Positions 11,085-23,059 of a stretch of DNA of 64,000 nucleotides are shown here, one piece after another. The translations under genes were made by a program, and so were the position numbers. How positions within the stretch are numbered: the stretch's first letter is position 1; every line of letters starts with the position of its first letter. Source of the stretch: Gadus chalcogrammus. Taxonomy: Eukaryota; Chordata; Actinopteri; Gadiformes; Gadidae. Under the pieces are notes generated by a model, which saw only the letters and a program-made list of their open reading frames with translations, was not told where the DNA came from and ran no database searches. Where the stretch lies: the NCBI RefSeq assembly GCF_026213295.1, contig NC_079412.1, positions 16,287,756-16,351,755 of the forward strand, written 5' to 3'.

Positions 11085-12519
11085 GACTGCCCGGCGAACT
11101 CCAAGATGCGAGGCAGGGCTCCAGAGAAGACGTTGTGGACGGAGCTCAGCCTCCCTCTCGGTCCGGTGCACGCAAATACAACGCTAATGTTCAATCGTCC
11201 CCCCCTCGTGTCTCTGCATTGCAGCGTTTGGTTACCCTTTAAAGAGAAGAGGACGGTGGTGGTAGCGGGCGCACTGCTGCTGCTGCATCACTGTGCAGAA
11301 GTGCAATAAAACAAGGCAATAAACAGTCGAAAAAATGGATGTAGCCGCCCCAAGCTATAGCCTAGTATGCCATTAGTTTCACTCTGGCATTTGAATAGGC
11401 TGAATATTGACAAAAGAACCGACTATGCTGTAGAAATAGAGCAATGGATAATTTATTTATTTTATTTAGGTCAAAAGCGGTAGCCTATCAGAGTTCGTCA
11501 CGCTCGCAGCCTACATGATGGCCTATGTGACGGGAAATTAGAAAATACATTTGTGCATGCCGTTGGTTTATGAGATGTTGATCTAGCCTATTCATCTCGT
11601 TTCCATGCGCATTCACCCCGCGACAGAGTGCCCAGGACGGGATGCCCCTGAGCGCTATGGGCGGGATATTCTGGTTTAATAATCTGTATTTCATATATTG
11701 TGGATGAGTTCTGGGTCTGGAACATCTCTGTATCAAGCTAAACTGAAGCTGCAACAAAGGGAGACACAACGACAGCAGTAGCGGTTCCGAAGAACGACCA
11801 GTTCTCCTTCAAGCAAAATCGTGTCCCCCTTAATGTCGAGTTTAAAAAATTGTTTATGATTTTTTTTTTGTGTGTGTGTGTGCAAATGATCGTACACCGA
11901 CGTATAATGATGCATCGATGTTCATTGCAATCTAAAAATATTTTTTCATAATTAAAATTAAAAAATATACTTTAATTTCATTAAAGTTGCAATCAATCAA
12001 ATGTAATTATAACCAATTCAGTGTCATTGCAATATACTTTACTGAGGGGTGTTCCACATGTCTGCAGTGGTAAATTATACGTTATTCTAACCTGTATAGA
12101 ACAGATGGATTAACATTACCATTAACCGTATTAATGGAAAAAAGGACCCTTTTCTAAAAATCCCTAGCCAAAGAACTACTGACGTTGATTAAACAGGTCT
12201 CAAGGTCCCCGAAACTGACCCCAGCCGATGTTATCAGGTAAACTCAGCATACCTGCACATACAGTGAGTGTTCGTCATTGCAATGACTAAAAGGATATGA
12301 GGTGTAACACGTCATACACAAACACAGTTTTGAGAAGACAACTGCAGGCCACATGTAGACATGAACAAGGAATTCAACGAGGGTTGTTGGTTTCTTTCAC
12401 ATGTTTCAGAAATTGCTTTTTTTACATTTCTTCTATATTTATTATCCTTGTTGTTGTATTCTTGTAATGTTGTTATTCGTTTCGCCCCCCTCGTCTGTTA
12501 ACTGGCAGCTCACAGGAAG
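11085..12519. other. Region upstream of b3galt4, no gene recognised
   Basis: The first 200-250 bp are probably b3galt4 5'UTR and promoter (GC-rich, running into TGCTGCTGCTGC near 11274). Beyond this the sequence is AT-rich with a small (GT)n near 11870 and no supported reading frame. No TATA box could be assigned with confidence. Confidence 0.4.
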
Positions 12520-14112
12520 AATGAGACCGTAAATTGTGCAATGCATTAATCATGTCAACCTGTGGATGTCACATTATTTCCTGCAATTTAATAAAGTTAA
12601 GACAGAGGTCTTTATTATCGGAGCAAAGGTCCAAGCAGAGAGAGTCCAAGCCCCTATTAATTGGAATTTTAGGACCTTAGGACATCACAATCTGTGAACC
12701 TTAAAGGTCCCATGACATGCTATTTTATGTATTCTTCAATATAGGTATTAGTGGGCACCTAACAAAGTATTCAAAGACGTTCCCGAAATTCAGCCGTGGT
12801 GCAGAGTTACAGCCACTCCGAGCCAGTCGCACATTGAGCTTCCCCCAAATGCTCTGTTTTGGTGTCTGTAGCTATAATGCAAATGAGGAGGAGCGAGGCG
12901 GGTCAAGCCACGGTACCATGCGCTCTGTTTACAGTGGATGTATTGCAATGGTGAGGCGCACACAGCCTTTAGCCGTGTTCTGTAAATATTCTAGAACACA
13001 CGGGAGTCCTGGAGCTCTATACCTACATTTGATCATATAGCCTACATAGATATCTATATCATATAATATATATTATCACGGCCAAAAGCTGTGTGAGCCG
13101 ATATTATGAATCTCAAACGACCGCGTTGGGTTCTCCCACGTTCCTGGTTCTTCCACGTCCACATCAATGTGAAGTAGACTGAACCGCGACAACGAGTCTC
13201 GTTGTAGAAATACCAGAGACGAGAGTCCGACGTGTTATGCGCCATAACACCAAAAGCAGAACAGTTATCCAAATAACAAGGAAGTGTACAACACTTGCGT
13301 TACCGTCCTGGAGCTCTATATCAAAATAATATCATATAATACATAAATATCTATATCATATAATACATATTTTCATGGCCGAAAGCTGTGTGCGCCTCCA
13401 GACGATATTATGAATCACAAACGACTTTGTCGGGTTCTGCGACGTCTCTGGTTCTTCCACTGGCAACCGCACGCTGCCTGCTGCCGGCTGCCCGCTGCCG
13501 GGGATGGTGCCTCGCGGCAACCGGCGGCATGTCGCAGTTCATGTACTTCAGCGAGTCAGAGCCAAATTTCCTTTCCCCCAATTCCTTCTCAACCATGGCT
13601 CAGATAACCCCCACGACAGTCTGGTTGTGGAAATACAAGAGACGTCAAAGAACCGACAAGAAACACTTGCGTTACAGTGTGTGTATTCACACACACACAT
13701 GTGGCGCTCGCACGGCCGTGTCTCATTGGCGGGCCAACGTCTCTGGGCGGGCCAGGCAGAGTAAGGGGAGGAGCTTAGATGCTTGATGATGTCCTTAATA
13801 AAGACATTCCAAATCAGCGCGCTTGAGCCTCCGTTTTTTCAAAGGCGAGCAGAACAGCTAGTGCTCGTTTTACACCAAACGCAATTTTTAGCCACTGGGG
13901 GACCATAGGCAGGCTAGGGGAACTCATATTTATGTTAGAAAACCTCATAAAGTGAGATTTTCATGTCATGGGACCTTTAAGACATACCTATTTAGCTCAG
14001 CATACTCTAAATCCATTTTATTTAATTTTATTGTACCGTTAAGCACCTTGTAATGCAATTTTGCGCGAAAGGCGCTATATAAATAAACTTTGGCTGATTG
14101 ATTGATTGATTC
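12520..14112 (+). mobile_element. LINE-2-like 3' fragment, split by a later insertion
   Basis: Two pieces flank the element at 12705-13976. The left piece, 12520-12704, reads in part as decayed LINE C-terminal protein (...FNKVKTEVFIIGAKVQ). The right piece, 13977-14112, continues with LKTYLFS and the typical L2 3' tail GCGCTATATAAATAAA followed by a short (GATT)n run. Removing the insertion and one TTAA copy joins the two pieces in a sensible order, which indicates a single older LINE. Confidence 0.7.
12705..13976. mobile_element. TTAA-site DNA transposon, 1.27 kb, non-autonomous
   Basis: Perfect terminal inverted repeats AGGTCCCATGACATG / CATGTCATGGGACCT are flanked by TTAA on both sides (12701-12704 and 13977-13980). 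TTAA target duplication is used by piggyBac and Kolobok families; I cannot tell which. Inside, two segments (about 13075-13160 and 13372-13465) are diverged copies of each other (GGCCAAAAGCTGTGTG / GGCCGAAAGCTGTGTG), an internal duplication. No transposase frame is visible. Confidence 0.85.
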
Positions 14113-15010
14113 ATACAGATACATACTGACAGCTGCTAACTCTTCTGCATCAATTGAACAAAAGGACATTCATTTTACATTTCTATAAAAAGCTCTCGGT
14201 TCTCTATTTGAGCTCAAGGTGTGAATCTGCAAAATCTGTTGTTAGATCTCATTTGACCTTAACTTGCTATCTGCCGCTGCGCCTGCTCACAGTGCGACAG
14301 ACTGTGAGCTGACGGACCTATAAATGACACCCGATCAACGCCAAGTAGATATTGACACGTGGCTTTGTTAACAATCATTTAGCACTAAAAAAACTTTGCA
14401 ACAGGTTTACTCGCAGCTGAACAGCTGGTTGGGTTAATTTGACCCATCTGATGGCTCCTTAATAGACCAACTGCTTCCATTTCCCGCCCTTCATTGTCAA
14501 ACTTTCTGGATCCAAGAAAATTGCCCATATTTTAGTTTGCTGCTTTCATGGGAGCCAGACCTCTCTCTATGGGAGCTCAGCTCCCACTGGCTTCCACCTG
14601 CATTTTAAGATATATATGCAGGAATCTCTCGTGTTGTAATGTAATGAAGGTTAATTAAGGGGGCACGGCGTCTGTGCAAAGTGCAAGTTAATGTCTAACG
14701 TTACCGTTTCACTCCTTATCTTTTTCAGTTAATGAACGATTTTTGGCTAATGTTCTGATAGAGTATACGAAGGAAGGTGTTCTTTGTAATAATTGCAAAA
14801 GTGTCATGCATAATACGAGTTTGAGCACTTAGTTCAAACCAACCTAGCATGTTGTGTCCCATAGTTTGCAAATTATGGGGCTGAGTTCTTTTTTTTAACC
14901 CAGAAGTCTTTTACTTTTGAGTGTGAAAATCACAAGTTGTCTTTTTTAAAAAGCACTTGATTACTGTTGAAGCCATGAATTGTAAGGTCTGCAGTATGCC
15001 TCTATATTGA
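14113..15010. other. Intergenic, no gene recognised
   Basis: Moderately AT-rich sequence without supported coding exons or clear element ends. Short reading frames here lack recognisable motifs. Confidence 0.4.
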
Positions 15011-15020
15011 GTGAAGGCTA

Positions 15021-15215
15021 ATGCCGCTTTCCCACCAACAGTACCAGCTCAACTCGCCTCGACTCTGCCCGCCTTTTTTTTGCGTTTCTATTGCCAAATC
15101 TGGTACCTGGTATACCTAGTACCTTTTGAGTCTCACTTCCGTCGAGGTCCCATATGTGAGCTGAACTGGTACTTTTGTGTGACGTAAACAGGCTGCTGGC
15201 CAATGATTGGCCAGA
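15021..15215. mobile_element. Terminal fragment of a fish DNA element (GTACC-rich end)
   Basis: The sequence starting GCCGCTTTCCCACCAACAGT, with repeated GGTACC and GTACCAGCTC motifs and ending near the palindrome GGCCAATGATTGGCC, resembles the end of an abundant vertebrate non-autonomous transposon. The opposite end was not located. Confidence 0.4.
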
Positions 15216-15604
15216 GAGGTACACCACTGGACGAGTGCGACGTCCGAGCCTGACACCTGTACCATTTTCGGCACTTGTTGAGCCGAAAATTGAATCCCCG
15301 TCCGAATCGCAGCCCCTCTCCGCGCTAAAGCAATGTTTATATAATATCGTCACAAGATGAGCAACTTATCACAGAAAGCGATATGAAAGATTTCTTCTTT
15401 TGACGAAAAGAGGTTATAGTTTATAGCAGTGTTTATATCATATCATCACAAGATGAGTAACTTGTCACAGAAAGCGATGTTACATTTTATAGGCGACCCA
15501 CAACGTAAGATGTCACATTCACGATAAGGAACTACGAGGGTACTAAAATAGGCTACGTAATAGTTTACAAGTTACAAGAAGTTTGGTGGTCAGTGAGTGG
15601 TTAA

Positions 15605-16069
15605 AGAGCACCTATTATGCTTTTTCGACTTTTATGACCTATGAACGTTGTTATAATGATTTATAGTCATGTGTCAAATAATGACGTACTATGCATTTAG
15701 ATGTATTCCCTGCTGACCGTCTGGGGTGGCTGTGAAGAGCGCTAAACACTAGGAACGCCAGTCGCGATTCACTTGTTCAAATTTCCGGGATTTATCAACG
15801 TAGAACAATCCAGATTTTCCATGTATGGTAATGCTGCAACATGCTCTTCCGGAAGGTAACCAATCACAGTGTGGGGTTGGCAGGATGGGGGCGTGGGGGC
15901 GGGGAAGGACTTAAGCCGAGTGTTGACAGAGGATGCTGAAAGCGCCCAGATGAGACGAAGACTTTCCCGGAAATCTACATCGTTTTTTGTGCTGTGATTC
16001 GTGTCAGGTTGCTCTATAGGAGTCATTAATAAGAAATTAAGACCAGAAAAGTAGTATAATAGGAGATCT
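15605..16069. mobile_element. TTAA-flanked inverted-repeat element
   Basis: The left end AGAGCACCTATTATGC (after TTAA at 15601) is matched by an inverted copy near 16046-16069 (GTAGTATAATAGGAGATCT followed by TTAA at 16070). This gives a MITE of about 465 bp with an apparent TTAA target duplication. The interior is G-rich near 15890. A long (TG)n repeat starts 35 bp after the right end. Confidence 0.7.
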
Positions 16070-16105
16070 TTAAACAGTGGGAGTGGGTGTTGGTGGCTGT
16101 GCCGG

Positions 16106-16226
<121 letters not shown>

Positions 16227-16478
16227 GCGTGTAGTCATGAGTGTTTTTCATATGTGTCATTTGGAGCATTCTGGCGGGGGCTCCCCCCGTGTTTATGGTT
16301 TATGGTTGTTAGATCCTGAAACTATAACGCGGGTCATCAGTCAAGTCAAAAAGCAAGATACATGATGGATGATGAGCAACAGCACACTTTCAATAACCGC
16401 AGTTAGAATCAGACCCTATTTCTCTAAGCAGTGGACACTCCCACTATGCTCTGTAAGTCCCAGCAACGCCTCTGATGG

Positions 16479-16514
16479 TGTGTGTGTATGTGTGTGTGTG
16501 CGCGCGCGCGCGTG

Positions 16515-16557
<43 letters not shown>

Positions 16558-16593
16558 TTCTGTCTGTCTGTTTGACTGACTGACTGACTGACA
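16479..16593 (+). repeat. Compound (TG)n-(CG)n-(TGTC)n-(TGAC)n microsatellite
   Basis: GTGTGT passes into CGCGCGCGCG at 16501-16511, then a TGTC tetranucleotide run to about 16573, then four copies of TGAC. It is a compound array with a short alternating CG core. Confidence 0.95.
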
Positions 16594-16599
16594 GTGAGT

Positions 16600-17835
16600 A
16601 GGTGTGCGTTGCACTTTCTGTAAGGCTTTGGTCTTCATGAAGTGCAAACAAACCAACTGGGAATTTAAGAACAAGGAAATAAACAAATACATGAATTGAA
16701 TATAAAAAACATCTTTATTCCACCTATTTCCTGTATGGGGACACAGCATCAAGATAATGTATGTTGATGTTGATGGAGAACAAAACTGACAATGATGGAA
16801 AAGTATTACCGACTTCACGTGATAAATAAGAGTGTACCGAAATAGTTTGCTTTGCAATTATTACAGTATCTTATGCATGTGGGGAACCACTGGTTCCGAA
16901 CCACCAAAACCCAGTTCTTAAAATTCATATTATTGCGCAAGGGCTTTCATAAGTGCGCCATAAGCTAAATCACAATTTTGTTCCCTTATTAAGCAATAGA
17001 TATTAACTTAACTGATTCTAATTTATTTATTTAAATGGAGGGCACTCTGGGTTAGATTTCGGGCTGACAACGTGCCTGGAGTTTTGGTTTGGATTGTGGA
17101 GATTTATTCACCATGCTCTCAATCATGGTGAGGTTCAATATGGACCATTCTTCCTATAGACGGATATACCCCGAGTACAAACACAGCCTACGAATTTGCA
17201 GGGTGCTTTTATCATGGTAGTGAACATTGCTACAACACGGGCCATCAATGGCGATTCTACACGGGGGCCTACAGGGGCCAGTGCCCCTTTAGACATGCTT
17301 ACCCCCCCTGTGGCCCCCCCGTGATGACCAAATAAAATAACTATGATTTTACGGAACTAAAATAACTATGATTCTACACGGGTAACTTAGAGCGGCTAAC
17401 CCAACACTGTGCTGCTGCTTCTCGGTAAATGAGAGCTCAGCGACTAATCTTGGAGAAAGAGCCACGATTTCTCCTGCTGCAAGAGTCGAAGCTGTGATTT
17501 CATTTCTTAAGTGACTTGCTGTTCTTATAGCAGCTGTCATGAAACGAGGAAAGAACAGTGAACAGGGAAGTTTCCTTTGCGCTCTTTAGACTGTGCGAGA
17601 TTGCTGTAACCCTTCCTGTAAGCTCAGCCTCTTGGGAACAGTTTCTCCACACTGAAACTGATAAAAGAAAAAGGAAATGGCACATTGTTTTGCACTTCAT
17701 TGTCACCCTGGAGTACAAAATAAATGTCTATAAGATTTTGATGATTATCACAACTTCACATCAACATTATTACGTCATGACAGGTGGCACCAGGTCAGCA
17801 GTCAATCAATCAAGGGGTCTCAGAGGGTCGGCAAC
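16600..17835. other. Intergenic, repeat fragments only
   Basis: No host exon recognised. Segment 17240-17330 (GGGGGCCTACAGGGGCCAGTGCCCC and a C-run) has the character of a known type of fish repeat, but its ends are not definable here. Confidence 0.35.
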
Positions 17836-17968
17836 ATGGACGACGAGAGACTTATTGTCGAAGTTCCGCAACATGAAGTCATTTATGTACCAAATCATCC
17901 TTTTTATAAGGACAATGGCCGGAAGGACAAAGCGTGGAATTTAATTGCAGTAGTTTTGGGAGTGGAAG
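17836..17968 (+). pseudogene. MADF (Myb/SANT-like) domain exon, probably from a Harbinger-type element
   Basis: The ATG at 17836 opens 133 nt that read MDDERLIVEVPQHEVIYVPN, then HPFYKDNGRKDKAWNLIAVV, ending at a consensus donor GTGAGT (17969). The pattern 'L-I-x-x-V-x-x-H-x-x-(I/L)-Y, Y-K-(D)-x-x-(K)-x-x-A-W-x-x-(I/V)-A' is the N-terminal half of the MADF DNA-binding domain. This domain is common in the accessory Myb-like proteins of PIF/Harbinger transposons and in a few domesticated genes. I could not find the second half of the domain downstream. It could be an intact first exon of a gene whose other exons I missed, or an orphan fragment; the latter is more likely. Confidence 0.6.
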
Positions 17969-18659
17969 GTGAGTACATAAGGTTTAGGATTATCGCGTGA
18001 TCTCGTGATCTCGCGTGAATACGGCTGGCTCGCAAGGCAGCGCTACGCTGCTGTTACGCGCCCGGTGGAAATTGACGCAGGGCAGAGTTCGCAGCCGTTC
18101 TGCGGCGCGTACGTCCCCGGTGGAAACCCCGGTGGAAACGCGATTTAAGTTTGAAATCCCCCCCCAAAAATGGAATCACGTTCCCAGCGCCCCCCTAGGT
18201 TGTGCGAACGCCCCCCAGGGGGCGGTACAGCCCCCGTTGAGAAACTATGGTGTAGCAGAATAGGGTTGCCCCTCGTAGTACAGGGATAAAAATTCTGTAC
18301 CGAAATGCCGGAATCTGAATGGATTCCGAGTATAGCTTCCCTTGAATGCTTCGTTATCCACAAAACCTATAATGATCATCTTGGGAATTTGTCCTAGAAA
18401 CAAGTTGTCCTGATTACATATTCTAGTACCAGCGGGGATAGATACATTCTTCGGACATAACCATAACGGGGTATTTTAAGTTAGATTGTGTCAATGCTCT
18501 GGCATGTGCCAACTTGACACCCGGAGCGATTGAAACCTTTTTAATGATAACGTTTGCAGACACTATAGGGACTCTGTATTCCACAGTACGAGAGGACGCA
18601 AAGTTAGTTGTTTTTGTATTTTCATGTCAAGTTAAAATCACTCATGTCTTGTCGTTCAC

Positions 18660-19075
18660 TTCCTGTTTTATTTTGTAGTTCCCTTTTCCCTCTCGTTTCA
18701 GGCACTTGACTTCCTCCACTGTGATTGCCTCCCCGGTCCCTGATTCGTCTCAACTGTGTTCCCCTCCTCATCTATAAATAGCCCTTGTTTCCCTTTGTCT
18801 AATGTCAGTTCCTCTTGCGTCCCCTGGGTATTGTCAAGCCTCAGTATTTGCTAGTTTTTCGTGCCCAGATACTTGCAGATACTACTGCATTTAATTGTGT
18901 TTTGTATCCTCCTTAGCGAGCACCTTTTGTTATAGTTTTGTATCCTCCATGAGAGCGTTTTTGTTACCATTTTCTAGTAAAGCGTTTTTGGTTGAAACAT
19001 AATGCCGTCTTTTGAGTTTTGCTTCTGAGTCCCTGTCCCTGAGTCAAGGCGTGATAGGTGCCCGGGTCCTCCCAC
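18660..19075. mobile_element. Retroelement-like remnant (LTR or LINE terminal region)
   Basis: Pyrimidine-rich sequence beginning CTTCCTGTTTTATTTTGTAG and containing CTATAAATAGCCC (TATA-like), with a TTTTGTATCCTCC motif present twice (18900 and 18940) and ending in CTGAGTCCCTGTCCCTGAGTC. This pattern recurs across fish genomes in terminal regions of retroelements. I could not establish paired LTRs. Confidence 0.35.
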
Positions 19076-19290
19076 AGCCTGGAGGAGGGTATCTAGTATT
19101 TTCTTTTTGTCATGCCCGATCCCCTTTGTTTTTGCGTCGATGCTGTTCGTGCTATATTTGTCATCACGTCGCCTATAATGTTTTCGGCTGCGCTTTTCTA
19201 ATGAGGTTTGGCAATGCTCACATCTGTTTTGAATAAAGGTACCGCCCTCCTTAAGTGGCTACGGACATTCCTCAGATTCCAGCTCCATAT

Positions 19291-20005
19291 AGAGTGGCGA
19301 AGTCACGCCTCTTCCGGTAGAGCTCATGGGACCTATGAGATCGAAAAATATGAATGGGTGTCAATGGAGAGAAAATAATTATTTTCTGGTCCCAGTCTTT
19401 ATATGCCCTGGATTACACATATGTTGTTTGTGGATTTAAATGATAATTTTTCATGCAAAGAAAACTAAAAACTTTCGTGAAGAAGTTTGATAATTTTAGG
19501 TTTTATGTGAGGCCGCTTTGTGAACTACAGCTCTTCGCTGCTCTCGACGCATATGGTATACGTCACAAACCCGCACTTGGAACTCGGCACAGAGATGGCG
19601 ATCTCTCTGCCCCACTTCACCGATTTTTCCATGGGGAGGATAAAAGCATCGAAAGAGGTGAAAACCACTATAAGTCGGTGCACGTGCAGAGTTTCAGTTA
19701 GGCCGATGGGAAGATTGTCGGTCTTCTCCACGCCAGTCGCAGGGAGAGTGACGTCACATACGAGCCGTGTAGTCTTTCTCGTTGTGTTTTCTCTACAGCC
19801 TTTATCTGAACAATTGCACAATAAACGGTCGAACTCTTTGCATGAAAAATTATCCTTTAAATCCACAAACAACATATGTGTAATCCAGGGCATATAAAGA
19901 CTGGGACCAGAAAATTATTATTTTCTCTCCATTGACACCCATTCATATTTTTCGATCTCATAGGTCCCATGAGCTCTACCGGAAGGGGCGTGACTTCGCC
20001 ACTCT
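19291..20005. mobile_element. Foldback DNA element with 171-bp terminal inverted repeats
   Basis: The arms at 19291-19461 and 19835-20005 are reverse complements with only about four mismatches in 171 bp, starting AGAGTGGCGAAGTCACG. The loop is 373 bp. No transposase motif is present; short frames across it simply read through the arms. A second, truncated and more diverged copy lies at 48074-48553. The near-identity of the arms points to recent insertion or gene conversion between arms. Confidence 0.9.
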
Positions 20006-20092
20006 ATTGTGTGCTGCTACCCGCTTATCCAGGCAAACCGTTCCGTGCTTGGTTTAAATAATACTAGACATATTTTTCGTAAGGCAGTCTAT

Positions 20093-20483
20093 AGTCCTTT
20101 TTCCATCAAAAAGATAATGCGCTTGAAATTATGCGCATCAAAAGTTAGTGCGACATATGTGATGGAAAAAGGGTTATATCGCTCTAACGCCGATTTTGTC
20201 GCACTAAGTTAATTCGCTCTGCAGAGGTGGTTTTGGGAAAGTTCTAGCGACATAAAAGTAATGGAAAACGGCTGAAGCGATATAGAATGTCGCGCATGCG
20301 CATTGTTGATGGAAAATCATCTAGCGGGTCAGAAAAATGCGCTTCAACACGGGGCATTGTGACACAATTTTAATTCGCTATAATCATTCTGTCGATGGAA
20401 AACCGTTTAGGCGCTTCTTATGTCGCTACATATTAATTCGCTTTAAGAGTTAATTCGCTTGAAAATCTGATGGAAAAAGGACT
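20093..20483. mobile_element. Short inverted-repeat MITE
   Basis: The left end AGTCCTTTTTCCATCA and the right end TGATGGAAAAAGGACT are exact inverted repeats, flanked by TAT / TAT-like bases. The motif GATGGAAAA recurs several times inside, in both orientations. About 390 bp, non-coding. Confidence 0.8.
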
Positions 20484-20752
20484 TATAACCCTTCATCCCA
20501 AAAGGTGGGCTGGAAATTCGATGTCGGTGCTGCTTTACTTCCTGTTACGCCGGATTAGTGTACAGTCTTATTGATGTGCTGTTATAACATTGCAATACTG
20601 TCGTAGAAGCTCACAGTTATTAGAAAGGAAGTCCTCTCTCCTGTTTTAATATTACCAACGGTTACCACAGCGTCCGAAGGAGGAAAGCTTTGCCAGCTGC
20701 ACGGGTATTGAGCTACAATCATCCTACATCTTAGGGTTGCTTGGTATGTAAA

Positions 20753-21712
20753 GTAGGGATGGGCATGAATGATCGACAATCGATTGATTGATCGTTAGGA
20801 ACTTTGTCGATTACGTACATTTTCATTGATTAAACTAATGCAGGTTCTTTTGCGTAGTGTGAGACTTTGAATGCAATGAATTTCGCTGTGTGGCAGCAGT
20901 TAAACATTTTACCAAACAATATAATATAAAAAATAAAAAAAATAAAATGCCACAGGCCTACTTGGTCACCTGCAGGTCTGTGTATTTCAAAGGTAACTGC
21001 GACGGATCCATCAGCCAATCAGATTATTGTCTGGCGCCGTCGGCAAATACCACTCCCCCATCCGTCCACAACGAGCAGAGACAATTACCCAAGGGATCTG
21101 CAAGTTCATTGAGATAGATATGCTGCCCTTAAGTATTGTTGAGGGCGAAGGTTTTCGAAAACTGATAAACTTATTGGAACCAGGCAGCATATCACATTCC
21201 GTCACGACATACCATCACCAGACTGATAGAAACTCAATACGAAGAACGGAAGCAAGAGCTGTGAAAAGAATTGAGCACAACTGAAAGAGTTGCTCTAACC
21301 ACAGACTGCTGGACCGCTTTAACAGCGGAGAGCTACTGTACATCACAATCACCTGCCACATCAGTTATGACTGTAAAATGAACTCAGCGGTCCTGCTCAC
21401 AGAAAGCCTGCCAGGCCGGCATACAGCTAACAACCACGCTGAGAAAATGAATGAAGCTGTAGATCAATGGGTCTTGAAGACCGAATTATTGCATGCGTTC
21501 ATGACAACACGGACCATATTGTTGCCGCCAACAGTTCCACCAGAGTGAACTGGATTTCCGTTGCCTGCTTTGCACACACACTCCAGTTGGCCATAAATGA
21601 CGGATTTGCCATGTATCTATATCCGGTAATATCAGCGGCTAGTATACTTGTTAGCCACTTCAATCACAGCACCGAAGCAACCAATGCACTGCAACAGAAA
21701 TAGGAGTAAATG
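20753..21712 (+). pseudogene. Decayed hAT (ZBED-type) transposase
   Basis: It opens near AGTAGGGATGGGCAT, a hAT-like end. Translated pieces in more than one frame match the ZBED/hAT transposase pattern. 21088-21230 reads ITQGICKFIEIDMLPLSIVE and EGFRKLINLLEPG, followed by a 'TTDCWTA' catalytic-core-like piece near 21297. 21467-21703 reads VNWISVACFAHTLQLAIND and a HST-A-x-x-LQ-K end. Stops and frameshifts separate the pieces and the C-terminal dimerisation region is missing, so the copy is dead. It is unrelated to the host genes. Confidence 0.75.
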
Positions 21713-23059
21713 GGCCTCCTAAATCATCGGAGTCATGGTCCGCCCCTGGTTTTCCCATTCACCTGCTGCCGCCCTGACCTCCCCTAATTAACCAAACCAC
21801 CTTCACCTGTGATCCCTCTATAAACCCTAACCCTGTTATAGATATATTTTTTGTAATATTATCCATATTTTGTTGGAATGTCAGCTCTAAGTTACAGTGA
21901 GTTGAAGTTAAAAATCGGACCTTGATGAATGGATGTGGGGAAATAATGCGAAGGAGGCTAATAAATATTGATATGATGATAATTATTGATGCAGTCCATA
22001 TGTTGGGGGGGGGGGGTTCGATATATTAAATAATTAACCTTATATCCGAATTTTCTTTGTTAATAAATTAATTATTTAGATTTTTAAAACTCATAATTTA
22101 CATTCATTACAATTTTCTTTAACGAGAATATTTTTTGATTTAATATCTTTTATATAGGATAAAACAAATTATATCGGATGCATATTATGACTGAAATGAG
22201 AAACAATAGTTTGTTTACATTTTTATCTTTTTGATTGGATAAAACAAATTATTTCTGATAGATATTTCTTAAATGAGAAACAATTGTTGGAGTAAATCAA
22301 TATTTTTTTTAGGATTTAACATACAATTTAAATGTATTAACTTCATTCAAAGAATACAATTATACCAAGTTGGATTATTTTGTTTTTGTGAACATAGGAA
22401 ATATTGTTTGAGGCCTAAGGTCCCAACCTTTTTATCACCACATAGGTGGAACAAGTCCCCTCCACACACACACAAACACCTTCTCCTCCCTTCCTATAAA
22501 AACACGCCTCTTACGCACTTATTGTATGTTTGCATGTGCTTCACTTAATGTTCACACTTATTGTAACATCCTGGCACCAAAAATATTACTTGGCATGGTG
22601 TAGCATCTTGTCCTAGCTATCTTTTTGTATACAGGTGTGGGTTAACCTAGCAATTGTCAGTGCTTGTCTCGTGTTTCTATCGTCACTGTACCGACAATAA
22701 AGATAAAAATGACTTGCAACAGTCCACTGGGTAGACTGATCCATCCAGATATCTAAGTGAGCACTCCCACTTGGGTTGTCGCTATAAGGCCCGGGAAAGG
22801 GTGAATACAAGCCATAACGGCTTGTAATGGCTAACCAATCACTCTTGGTGGTACAAATAGGGCTTTAAAACAGAGCCCTTATCAAGTCTAAATGGTAAGT
22901 TTGCAACAGGCTGAAAAGGACAAAGGAGAATAGTTATCTTTATGGACCAAGGGTTGTTGCCGTAAGTAATAAATACCGATAGCAAAGGCCGCTCCTTAAT
23001 CCAAAGTACAAATTTCTACTCAGGAACTGCATACACAAAAATACACAACTTCCAGCTCT
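21713..23059. other. AT-rich intergenic stretch
   Basis: No supported gene. It contains a G-run at about 22006-22017, AT-rich sequence to 22400 and a small inverted repeat ACAAGCCATAACGGCTTGT near 22807. Short reading frames here show no recognisable motifs. Confidence 0.4.

Noticed and set aside
11085..11171. N-terminal extension of b3galt4 by 29 codons
   Set aside because: The first codon of the extension is GTG, and the ATG at 11084 directly precedes the basic tail and membrane anchor, giving the usual family length.
18584..18602. CAGTACGAGAGGA, resembling the sarcin-ricin loop of large-subunit rRNA
   Set aside because: Only about 13 bases match and the flanks do not resemble rRNA on either side, so no rDNA or mitochondrial insert is claimed.
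19453..19897. Reading frames of 82-125 codons within the foldback element
   Set aside because: They run through the inverted arms and appear on both strands because of the symmetry; no motif, and the second copy is frameshifted.
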